Positions 1 through 7,293 of a stretch of 64,000 bases of DNA are shown piece by piece. The position numbers and the translations under genes were made by a program. The first letter of the stretch is position 1, and each line of letters begins with the position of its first letter. Source of the stretch: JAAYRQ01 sp035647815 (GTDB lineage: Bacteria; Bacillota; Syntrophomonadia; Syntrophomonadales; Syntrophomonadaceae); assembly GCA_035647815.1 (NCBI GenBank), contig DASRMR010000026.1, positions 38,936 through 102,935 on the forward strand, written 5' to 3'. The notes beneath the pieces were generated by a model that searched no databases, was not told where the DNA came from, and was given only the letters and a program-made list of their open reading frames with translations.

Positions 1-1
1 T

Positions 2-442
2 AAATCCCAACCCCACCTCGTCACCCGCATGGTAAAGGAGGGGCATATGGTAGCAAACCATACTTGGAATCATCCGAATCTAGCTAAAATAACTACTGAA
101 AAGCTTAATGAGGAAATAAGGAGTCTAGAAAATGAATTTCTTAGTTTAACTGGCACCCAAATGGGTCGCTATATGAGACCACCTGAGGGTGCTTATTCTG
201 AAGCTAGCCTCATCGCAACAAAAGAGTTAGGTTATAAAACGGTTTTCTGGAGTATCGCTTTTAATGACTGGGATCCTAACAATCAACCAGGTGCAGATTT
301 TTCTCATAAATATGTGACAGACCATATCCATCCCGGTGCAGTAATTCTTCTACATGCAGTTTCCGAGAGTAATACCGAGGCACTTGAAAGTATAATTGTA
401 GACTTAAAAGAGGACGGATATAAATTTTCTTTATTTAACTAA
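2..442 (+). CDS. pdaA: Polysaccharide deacetylase, PdaA-like (5' end outside window)
   Basis: C-terminal part of a NodB-fold carbohydrate esterase 4. The frame is open from base 2, so the gene starts upstream and the ATG at 29 is internal. Before it the frame reads PHLVTRM, which continues the usual family sequence. Visible motifs are HTWNHP (the metal-binding HxxxH of motif 2), MRPPEGAYSE (motif 3 with its arginine), FWSIAFNDWD and a late LLHAVS segment carrying the final catalytic-site histidine. The AFNDWD and LLHAVS wording is typical of PdaA, which deacetylates muramic acid before delta-lactam formation in spore cortex. Other peptidoglycan deacetylases remain possible. It ends 16 bases before the next gene and may be the first visible gene of a six-gene run. 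Confidence 0.88.
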   Translation, partial: KSQPHLVTRMVKEGHMVANHTWNHPNLAKITTEKLNEEIRSLENEFLSLTGTQMGRYMRPPEGAYSEASLIATKELGYKTVFWSIAFNDWDPNNQPGADFSHKYVTDHIHPGAVILLHAVSESNTEALESIIVDLKEDGYKFSLFN

Positions 443-458
443 TAAGGTGGGGAGTATT

Positions 459-1151
459 ATGAGGACCATAATTAGAAAGTTAAACCGCAAAGAAGAACTA
501 AATTCTGATGAATACCATAGGCTTATGCACTACATCGATAAGCTTAGAGAAGAATCTCCCGAATCCTATTATGTTTTCTATGAAAAATATGTTTCACTGC
601 TTTATCTTAGTTATAACACTCTTATACCTAAATATGTTTGGGGTATGGATAACTTAATTAACTTTTTAGTTCAAAATCCGCATTTATATGATATAAATAA
701 TAGAAATGTTGCCTTAGAATTCTTCCCCGAAGAAGCTAAACCTTATTTGTTAAACACTTTTGGTAATCAAGGTGTAACTATTCCGCCTATATGGTTTGAT
801 TTTTTAACTAGTAAAACTATAACAGAAATACCTTTCCCTAGAGATAGTGCCATCGTTATAAAATACGAAGAAGCTAATCCCTTTAAGGAAAAAGGGTTGA
901 AAGCTCATTTTGATCGTTTAGCTAATTATACTTTTATTAGTCGTTTACAAACTTATCGCTACTTAACTAAAAACAAAGCTAGTTTTGATCGATTTGAAGT
1001 AATAAAACCCGATTGTTTGGGAGGTATTTTCACTAATAAGGAGAAATCTATCTATTATTATCTCTTTCTTACTGAAGATGATTTAGAAAAAGCACATAAT
1101 GCCAACAAACTCTTAAACTACACATTCTATGGCAAAAGTGATGGTGATTAA
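459..1151 (+). CDS. Protein of unknown function, cassette gene 1
   Basis: A 230-residue soluble-looking protein that I do not recognise. I place the start at ATG 459, not the GTG at 447, because the ribosome site AAGGTGGGG (about 443-452) lies between them at good spacing. No signal peptide or membrane segment is visible. The N-terminal 50 residues are charged and probably helical; the rest is rich in aromatic residues and asparagine. It starts 16 bases after the deacetylase gene and ends 5 bases before the next gene, so translation with its neighbours is likely coupled. No catalytic motif is apparent. It is the smallest of four adjacent unknown genes, the last of which is Hsp70-like, so a role with that protein is inferred only from context. 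Confidence 0.75.
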   Translation: MRTIIRKLNRKEELNSDEYHRLMHYIDKLREESPESYYVFYEKYVSLLYLSYNTLIPKYVWGMDNLINFLVQNPHLYDINNRNVALEFFPEEAKPYLLNTFGNQGVTIPPIWFDFLTSKTITEIPFPRDSAIVIKYEEANPFKEKGLKAHFDRLANYTFISRLQTYRYLTKNKASFDRFEVIKPDCLGGIFTNKEKSIYYYLFLTEDDLEKAHNANKLLNYTFYGKSDGD

Positions 1152-1156
1152 ATCTT

Positions 1157-2608
1157 ATGCAAAAAACATGGTCAAAACTAAACGAACACGATAATTTGTT
1201 TGATTATTGGGATTATGAATTACATATTAGAAAAGAATTTAGAGATAATTTTAACTTTAACCAACTAGTTAAGGTTGATAACCATGACCAAATAGAATTT
1301 CTCTTTCGTAGTCTTTATTTATGTAATAAAAAACTGGAATTCTTTTTCCTCTTGATCCCTAACCTGAATAAAGCAACTGCTTTAAACTGGTTGAAAACAG
1401 TTAACTTACCAGTAATGAAGAGTTTTCTCCAGTGGCTACCCGAATATATTGCTAATTATGAACCAACTGTCGAGCAGTTGCAGTTTTTAGTACATATATA
1501 TAATAGTGAACTAGACGAATATTTTATCCCTATTTTTAATTCACTCTCTTTAAGTCAATGTAAATTTATTTCACATCGAACAGCTAACAAAGGTTTAAGA
1601 AATCTCTTAAAAAACCGCCAAAATGAGATTTTAGATGAGAAAGACCAGTTTTTCTACGGTTTAAAATCTACTAAAAATATTTCGCCTTATTCTACACTCC
1701 ATGGTGATAAAGTAGAAATCATCTTAGAAACTTTAAATCATTTGCACAAAAACCAAACTCTTTTTAATGAACCTACGAATAAAAAGAGTTCTATAGCTAG
1801 TTTATTGCCCCTAGCAGAATTACTATTTGAAGTTGGTTTAATAGAGGATAGCCTCTACCTGCTTTTAACTATTCATGAACATTATCAAAATGATGATGTT
1901 TTAATTGATTATATAGAAAATGATAATATCTGGAAAGAGTTTAATAAACTGATTCGTCGAGTATTACCAGTTTATGCCCTACTATACCAACCCCAAGCAT
2001 TTAATTTTACCTTGCAAATCTATGACCAATATCTTCCCGGGCTTACCCCTGATATAGCTTCATTAACTTATTTAAAGCTTTATCAAATATTAGCCCTTAA
2101 ATCTGAAAGTTTTTCAAATACTTTGTTTGAACTATATCAAGAAATATTAAAAATTAGACAAATGCGACCAGACGAAATTCCTTTGTTATTAGATGATGAA
2201 CTAGAAGATGGTATACCTGAATATCGGTTTTTCGAGATTTTGCACTTAGCTGAGTCTAAACTAGCCTCACTTCCTCACGAAGCATTTATAACTCTAGAGT
2301 TTTTAAGGCAGCTAGTTAACCACAATTTTGCAAGTAAGATAGGTGTAGAGACTTTAGCCCCTAATTATTTATCTTTATTTAGATGGTTACCTAGTTCTTT
2401 ATTTATGAACATATCTATTTGTGAAGATTTAATATCAAGTGCTAAACTCGCAGATAGAGAACAATTAGAAAAGACTATTAATTTGTTAACTTACTACGAT
2501 AATAATTCAATTTTATTAGATATAAAAGAAAAACCGGAGTTGTTTAGATTGAAAAATGAAGAATTAAACAGGATAATATTGACCGGGAAATTTATGGGGG
2601 CATTATAG
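1157..2608 (+). CDS. Protein of unknown function, cassette gene 2
   Basis: A 483-residue, leucine- and asparagine-rich protein without signal peptide or clear membrane segments. It looks mostly helical, with short repeated-looking helices such as SLYLLLTIHEHY and LYLKLYQILAL. A TPR-like or HEAT-like scaffold is possible, but no repeat consensus can be shown by eye. Its ATG lies 5 bases after the preceding stop, and only a weak ribosome site (TGGTGAT) lies inside the end of the upstream gene. Its stop directly abuts the next ATG, with no bases between. That packing argues that the cassette products are made together. I do not recognise a family. Confidence 0.72.
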   Translation: MQKTWSKLNEHDNLFDYWDYELHIRKEFRDNFNFNQLVKVDNHDQIEFLFRSLYLCNKKLEFFFLLIPNLNKATALNWLKTVNLPVMKSFLQWLPEYIANYEPTVEQLQFLVHIYNSELDEYFIPIFNSLSLSQCKFISHRTANKGLRNLLKNRQNEILDEKDQFFYGLKSTKNISPYSTLHGDKVEIILETLNHLHKNQTLFNEPTNKKSSIASLLPLAELLFEVGLIEDSLYLLLTIHEHYQNDDVLIDYIENDNIWKEFNKLIRRVLPVYALLYQPQAFNFTLQIYDQYLPGLTPDIASLTYLKLYQILALKSESFSNTLFELYQEILKIRQMRPDEIPLLLDDELEDGIPEYRFFEILHLAESKLASLPHEAFITLEFLRQLVNHNFASKIGVETLAPNYLSLFRWLPSSLFMNISICEDLISSAKLADREQLEKTINLLTYYDNNSILLDIKEKPELFRLKNEELNRIILTGKFMGAL

Positions 2609-4198
2609 ATGAAAGATGAAATTACTAGTAAATACCTGGACCAACTCGAAGAACTATTAACCGAAGTACCAGATAAACTTGCAAGTAAATTAAGCTTCGA
2701 TTTTACTAGCATTAATACTAACTATGATGATATTGATGATTATATATTAGAATTAAACCGTTTTTATTATAAGACTTTTCATGAGAAATTTTTTCCCCAT
2801 TACCGTAAAACTATAATAAATGAGACTGAAGAACTATTACAAATTAAACGAGATCAAGATATGCTCGTTCAAGATTTATTAGCTAACATTAAGCGTTATG
2901 CAAAACTCTACAACCAAGTGAAAATCGTAAATCGCTTGTTAGCCAATACTCGAGAAGATTTTAACAATTCACTATATACTGTTTACCGAGAAAAAGAATA
3001 CCAAAACACCGAGTTATTATACACCTTAAAAGAATTGCATAATCTTTTAAACAGTTTGCAAATCATTTCTAATCTACTAACTGATATATATGATGATAAA
3101 GAACTTATAAATGCCATTAGGCTCTATCCTAATATGCCTCGTATGTTAGTGAAGATGTCGAAACTAATTCCGAGTGAAATTGGGATTATTAAAAGATTAA
3201 TAATAAAATTAAATATAGTTTTGAAATTAATCCAAAGACTACAAGCTAGCAATATTAATAAAAAAATAGTGCAAAGTATCTTAAGCGATCTTATAAGAGA
3301 AATCAATATTATAAATGCTGACCGGGTTTGGTCATCTATGCCTGAAGCTTTTAGAAAAGATTTTGATTTTAAGGTGCGAATCTTCACTGAATTAATCTCC
3401 TCTTACCAGGAATTAAATAAACTCGAAGAAATTCGTAAGCTAGCACTTGAATATGAAAATGTTGTACATAGTTTTCTAATCGTATTAGATGAAGGATTAG
3501 ACTTTATAGAGAAAAATGATCCACGATATGGAAAAGCCTTGTTAGACAATGCTTTTGCTATTATAGATTTAGGCCGTGATTCTCTAGCGACATTAAACCA
3601 TAATGTTACAGATATGAAAAGTTCTCTAGACCGTATTCAAGATAGTTTTACAAGTGCTGGTAATCCAGATTTTTCTTATCTAGCCAAAACGATTGATGAA
3701 ATTCTTAATGATTACCAGATTCACTTTCAACAGTTATCACAAGATGAAGACCTAATGCAGATAAGCCCTTTAGCTAAGCAATTGAATAGACTGAATTTGG
3801 AGTTTTCTATGTTAGATCGACATTTACACTTATTGAAGGAAAAACATGAGTTTTCCAAACTTTTAGAAACCAGATATTTAGAAGTAATTAATATATTAGA
3901 TTCCTATTTAAGCTTTACTAGTAATACTCGAGGAGATTTAGAGAGAATACTAGCTCCACGAAATTTAAGTAGAATATGGAAAGGTTTTAATGTGAAAATT
4001 GATCGTCTACCTACAGAGATAGGAAAAAGACTAATTCTAGATGATAAAGATATTCCAAAACAAGCACCAATTACTAGACAAACAAGCCAGCTAGATACAA
4101 ATGTAGTTCTTTATGAAGAAGGCGATATATTTATAATTACAGTCGATGAAATAACTACCTACGAAATTCCGAAAATAATATTAGCACAGGAAGGTTAG
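2609..4198 (+). CDS. Coiled-coil-rich protein of unknown function, cassette gene 3
   Basis: A 529-residue charged, helical protein. Long stretches of Leu/Ile with Glu/Lys/Arg suggest coiled coils over roughly residues 60-260 and 300-430. One example is SSLDRIQDSF followed by further heptad-like segments. There are no cysteine clusters, nucleotide-binding loops or membrane segments. The C-terminal 40 residues look like a small beta-rich tail (VVLYEEGDIFIITVDE). The ATG directly follows the stop of the upstream gene and the stop lies 5 bases before the Hsp70-like gene. A structural or partner role for the Hsp70-like protein is a reasonable guess, but no family is recognised. Confidence 0.75.
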   Translation: MKDEITSKYLDQLEELLTEVPDKLASKLSFDFTSINTNYDDIDDYILELNRFYYKTFHEKFFPHYRKTIINETEELLQIKRDQDMLVQDLLANIKRYAKLYNQVKIVNRLLANTREDFNNSLYTVYREKEYQNTELLYTLKELHNLLNSLQIISNLLTDIYDDKELINAIRLYPNMPRMLVKMSKLIPSEIGIIKRLIIKLNIVLKLIQRLQASNINKKIVQSILSDLIREINIINADRVWSSMPEAFRKDFDFKVRIFTELISSYQELNKLEEIRKLALEYENVVHSFLIVLDEGLDFIEKNDPRYGKALLDNAFAIIDLGRDSLATLNHNVTDMKSSLDRIQDSFTSAGNPDFSYLAKTIDEILNDYQIHFQQLSQDEDLMQISPLAKQLNRLNLEFSMLDRHLHLLKEKHEFSKLLETRYLEVINILDSYLSFTSNTRGDLERILAPRNLSRIWKGFNVKIDRLPTEIGKRLILDDKDIPKQAPITRQTSQLDTNVVLYEEGDIFIITVDEITTYEIPKIILAQEG

Positions 4199-4203
4199 AT
4201 TAA

Positions 4204-5601
4204 ATGCATTTAGCTATTGATTTTGGTACTTCTTATACACAGCTAGGTTATATGATAAATGGTTCTTTTGTAAGTTTAACTGATTCAAAAGGTATTCCTA
4301 CTGTTTTTGCTTATATCCGCGATTCTGATGAGCTTGTTTTTGGCTATAATGCACTAAAAGTTGAACATTTTTATTTTAAACATTATTTAAAAACCCCTCA
4401 TCATTTTAAGGTGGGTAATTACACTTTATATGATATATTGTTTAACTATTTTTCATTCCTTAATGAAAATTTTATTCTTCCTCATAATCTAAACCTAGAT
4501 ACAGTTAACCTTTCTACACCTAACTATATCGGCATTAATGCTAAAAGGTTATTGATAAATTCATTGTCCCAAGTATTTAAAAACACAAAGATAAATTTAG
4601 TTCCCGAACCAGTTGCAGCAATAATAGGACAGACTATGGTCAATAAACATACCAGTTTAGATGGTGATATCTTAGTTATTGATATGGATGGTAGCTTGAT
4701 TAATTTCAGTTTCCTCACCCTATTTAGTGATAGGCAAGAGATTATGATGGAATCTAGTTTTCAAGTAATCTTAGACGATTTTACTGAAATAGAAAAACTA
4801 AACCTGTTTTTAGATCAAAACATAAGAAATGAAGCTCGTAAATTAGGAATCTATAGTAATAATATTTGGAAGCTAGACGATATTATATTAGTAGGAGAAA
4901 ACTCCCATGATAAAGAAGTATACGAGTTTTTTAACAACTATTTTTCCCCTCTAAGAGTTACACTAGCTCAAGACGCCAACTTGAATATAGTTAAAGGACT
5001 TGCTACCTGGCCAGATAGCCCAGACATTGCCACTAAATTAATCTATCCTTTTGATTTTTACATAAAAAAATATAATACTGAATCTACTTCCTTCACTCTA
5101 GACCTTATCCCATTTGATACAGTTAATTTAGATTTAGATATCAAGGGTAAATACACTCTCTGTAGTTTACCATTGAAGTCACATTACAATTTATCTACTG
5201 ATAAAAACCTAGTTAAATTTATGATTTATGAGATTTCAAAAGATACTCCCGTGGAAGATATAGAAATGTTTTCAGGAGAAGAAATTGAAGTACAAGTAGA
5301 TTTAAGTAATGATGAATTGATAGATTTTATAGATATTGAGTTTGATCTTTATAATTGGGAATTGATGGTTTCATATACACAAGCTAATTATGAGGTTAAC
5401 AAAACTGACAGTTTTGATAATTACTTAGTTGGTCAAAACCTAGCTTGGTTAGATTTTGCTGAAGATATATATAATCAAGAGCTTAAAACTGATCTGGAAC
5501 TTTTTTTAAACAACACTGATATAAGCTCAGAATTAACTTTAGATGAGCATCTAGAACTAGTTAAATTTAAGTTATTAGCCTTATTACAATATATCTCATG
5601 A
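4204..5601 (+). CDS. Divergent Hsp70/DnaK-like actin-fold protein, cassette gene 4
   Basis: The 465 residues begin with MHLAIDFGTSYTQLGY, matching the Hsp70 phosphate-1 loop. NLSTPNYIG corresponds to the VPAYF region, and VPEPVAAIIGQ near residue 140 to the connect-1 motif. The expected phosphate-2 loop DxGGGT is replaced by DMDGSLINFS, and the adenosine motif GGSSR by VGENSHDKE. ATP hydrolysis may therefore be weak or lost. After about residue 290 there is a beta-rich segment in the place of a substrate-binding domain, much diverged, then an acidic helical tail. A ribosome site AGGAAGG precedes the ATG. Family membership is fairly secure; function is unknown. It is the only recognisable member of the four-gene cassette and is not DnaK itself, given length and motif loss. 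Confidence 0.8.
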   Translation: MHLAIDFGTSYTQLGYMINGSFVSLTDSKGIPTVFAYIRDSDELVFGYNALKVEHFYFKHYLKTPHHFKVGNYTLYDILFNYFSFLNENFILPHNLNLDTVNLSTPNYIGINAKRLLINSLSQVFKNTKINLVPEPVAAIIGQTMVNKHTSLDGDILVIDMDGSLINFSFLTLFSDRQEIMMESSFQVILDDFTEIEKLNLFLDQNIRNEARKLGIYSNNIWKLDDIILVGENSHDKEVYEFFNNYFSPLRVTLAQDANLNIVKGLATWPDSPDIATKLIYPFDFYIKKYNTESTSFTLDLIPFDTVNLDLDIKGKYTLCSLPLKSHYNLSTDKNLVKFMIYEISKDTPVEDIEMFSGEEIEVQVDLSNDELIDFIDIEFDLYNWELMVSYTQANYEVNKTDSFDNYLVGQNLAWLDFAEDIYNQELKTDLELFLNNTDISSELTLDEHLELVKFKLLALLQYIS

Positions 5602-5629
5602 TTTTTTAATATAGAAAGGGGTAATTTTT

Positions 5630-6430
5630 ATGACGGTAACTTTTGCACTTCACCCTGCAGCATCTAAACATCTCATTGCACAAGCTGTAACGACTATGCC
5701 CGAAGTTAAAGCCGCTTTTAATCATGGCAAAATAATCATAGGTGCAGGCACTTCTAATTTAGAAATAGCCTCAATGTTGCTTAACAGATCATTCGAACCT
5801 AAGGAAGATTATATTGCAGGTCTAATTGCAGAGCAAGTAGCATGCATAACTGATCCTAGTGTCCGTAAATTATGGTGTATTGAGAACGGCAAGTTGATCG
5901 ATGTCGACTGGGTGGAGTTTTTATATTCCTTTGGCAAAGATGATGTTTTTATTAAAGGTGCTAATGCAGTAGACCCTTTTGGAAATGTGGGGATACTTTT
6001 AGCCAATCCTGTAGGTGGAACTATCGGTAAAAGTATTGGCACTATAAAATCAAGAGGGATAAACTTAATCTGTCCAGTCGGATTAGAAAAACTTATTCCT
6101 TCTTGTATAGAAGCAGAAAAGACGATGGGCATATATAAAACTCCGATTAGATTAGGTATGCAAATTGGATATATGGCTGTAACTAACAGTAATTTAGTAA
6201 CTGAAATACAAAGCCTGAAAATGTTATTCGGGGTCGATGCATCTATAATCGCCGCAGGCGGAGTTACTGGTATGGAAGGTTCAGTAGTCCTAAGAGCTCA
6301 ATGTGAAAGCGAAAAACAAGCTGAAGAAATACTTCAGTTAGTTAAAAAAGCTAATAAAATAAAGCCTTTAAAGGTTGTTAAGAGAAAATGCTCTGAATGT
6401 GAAAATCCCTGCTTTTTTAATAACAGATAA
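5630..6430 (+). CDS. Conserved-looking protein of unknown function with C-terminal cysteine cluster
   Basis: A 266-residue soluble protein with many glycine-rich turns: GAGTSNLEIA near residue 45, NPVGGTIGKS near 127 and AAGGVTGMEG near 205. These suggest a nucleotide- or cofactor-binding alpha/beta fold. The extreme C terminus reads CSECENPC, three closely spaced cysteines that could bind a metal or Fe-S cluster together with the earlier cysteines. I believe similar unknown proteins occur in clostridia and methanogens, but cannot confirm it here. The start has a strong site GAAAGGGG and lies 28 bases after the Hsp70-like gene. A terminator follows. Composition is less asparagine-rich than the four preceding genes, so it may be functionally separate. 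Confidence 0.75.
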   Translation: MTVTFALHPAASKHLIAQAVTTMPEVKAAFNHGKIIIGAGTSNLEIASMLLNRSFEPKEDYIAGLIAEQVACITDPSVRKLWCIENGKLIDVDWVEFLYSFGKDDVFIKGANAVDPFGNVGILLANPVGGTIGKSIGTIKSRGINLICPVGLEKLIPSCIEAEKTMGIYKTPIRLGMQIGYMAVTNSNLVTEIQSLKMLFGVDASIIAAGGVTGMEGSVVLRAQCESEKQAEEILQLVKKANKIKPLKVVKRKCSECENPCFFNNR

Positions 6431-6437
6431 TTTCCAC

Positions 6438-6477
6438 AGCAAGGGAACACTTTTTTTGCTATCCCTTGCTTTATTTG
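6438..6477 (+). terminator. Intrinsic terminator ending the plus-strand run
   Basis: Perfect 9-bp arms AGCAAGGGA (6438-6446) and TCCCTTGCT (6462-6470) are followed by TTTATTT. It closes the plus-strand gene run and overlaps the convergent end of the MerR gene, whose stop codon begins at 6471. Confidence 0.8.
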
Positions 6478-6968
6478 CCTACTAAACGTGAAAACCAAGT
6501 TTTATTTTTACCTTCTTGTTCATTTTTCCATAAGGTCAAAAATTCATCTACTTTCTTTTCTCTTTCCAGATTACGTCGATCTACTTTTTCTTCTAAACTT
6601 TTTACTTTTTCTACTAAAGCCTGGTTGTTATTCAACATTTGATCATTTTGCTCTACTATCCTATGAACTACTGATAATACTTCTAGCAATTCTACATTTA
6701 GGCTACTTTCTCTTATCGGTGTTATTCCCGTTTCTTCATTTTGCTCTACATTATCTAAGGCCATTTTTATTGCAGTAGTATTCAAACCCTTATCCTTTAA
6801 CTGAATAATAAGTCTAAATGTATCTAAATCAGATTCAGCATATAATCTATCACCCCGTTCATCCCGCTTAATTCTTAACTTCAGACTATTTTCGAGGTAC
6901 CGTAAAGTATGCTGTTCTACCTTTAATATTTCAGATACTTCACCAATTTTATAAAATCTTTCATTCAT
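6471..6968 (-). CDS. MerR-family DNA-binding protein with coiled-coil tail
   Basis: The 165 residues open with YKIGEVSEILKVEQHTLRY, the winged helix-turn-helix of MerR proteins. A second helical part (LIIQLKDKGLNTTAIK) ends the DNA-binding domain near residue 75. Residues 90-150 form a charged coiled coil (VEKVKSLEEKVDRR), and the protein ends WFSRLVGK, possibly a membrane- or partner-contacting amphipathic tail. No effector-binding domain or metal-site cysteines are visible, so it is not a metal sensor of the classical type. The build resembles RacA-like and plasmid or sporulation-associated MerR proteins. It stands alone; repeats upstream (7064-7136) are candidate binding sites. Confidence 0.85.
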   Translation of the reverse strand: MNERFYKIGEVSEILKVEQHTLRYLENSLKLRIKRDERGDRLYAESDLDTFRLIIQLKDKGLNTTAIKMALDNVEQNEETGITPIRESSLNVELLEVLSVVHRIVEQNDQMLNNNQALVEKVKSLEEKVDRRNLEREKKVDEFLTLWKNEQEGKNKTWFSRLVGK

Positions 6969-7082
6969 TTTGTAACCTTTCCCTCCTCTACTTCATAAGT
7001 TGTTATTAGGTAAACGATAAAGCTTAAATCTCCACTATTCCAAGGTTTTCAACTTGACACTAGTTTGTTAAGTATTTGTTAG

Positions 7083-7213
7083 GCAAAATTTCTTATCAAG
7101 TTAAGTATCAAGTTACTTGTAAACTTTATTGTAAACCTACACTTTCCCTTCCTTAATATTGGGCTCATTATTACTATATGAGCTAACCGTCCGAATAGGA
7201 CGGTTCTTTTTTT
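7083..7213 (+). ncRNA. Candidate small structured RNA ending in a terminator
   Basis: Two hairpins follow each other directly: GCTCAT (7163-7168) with ATGAGC (7178-7183), then AACCGTCC (7185-7192), loop GAATA, GGACGGTT (7198-7205). A run CTTTTTTTT follows the second. This is a good plus-strand intrinsic terminator, yet no plus-strand gene lies upstream because merR points the other way. A short transcript starting after the TTGACA box at 7054 would explain it. The -10 box is not convincing, so the 5' end is a guess. The alternative is a protective bidirectional terminator. Confidence 0.3.
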
Positions 7214-7225
7214 CCAAAATATACA

Positions 7226-7254
7226 AAAGGGTAGAAACCGAAGTTCTACCCTTT
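7226..7254 (-). terminator. Terminator of first acyl-CoA dehydrogenase gene
   Basis: Eleven-base arms AAAGGGTAGAA (7226-7236) and TTCTACCCTTT (7244-7254) flank a 7-base loop. On the minus strand the hairpin is followed by TGTATATTTT. It lies 40 bases past the stop codon of the gene at 7294. Confidence 0.7.
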
Positions 7255-7293
7255 CAAGTTAGCTAATTATTAAGTTGAGAATTGTATTTATAA

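Larger units (their letters stand above)
6969..7293. promoter_or_regulatory. Repeat-rich intergenic region upstream of merR
   Basis: Between the MerR start and the end of the acyl-CoA dehydrogenase gene lie two similar blocks: TTTGTTAAGTATTTGTTA (7064-7081) and CAAGTTAAGTATCAAGTTA (7097-7115). A direct pair of TTGTAAAC follows at 7117-7124 and 7129-7136. CAAGT and ACTTG also make an inverted pair at 7097-7119. These are plausible operators for the MerR protein. A TTGACA box sits at 7054-7059. The right part holds hairpins described separately. Confidence 0.45.
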
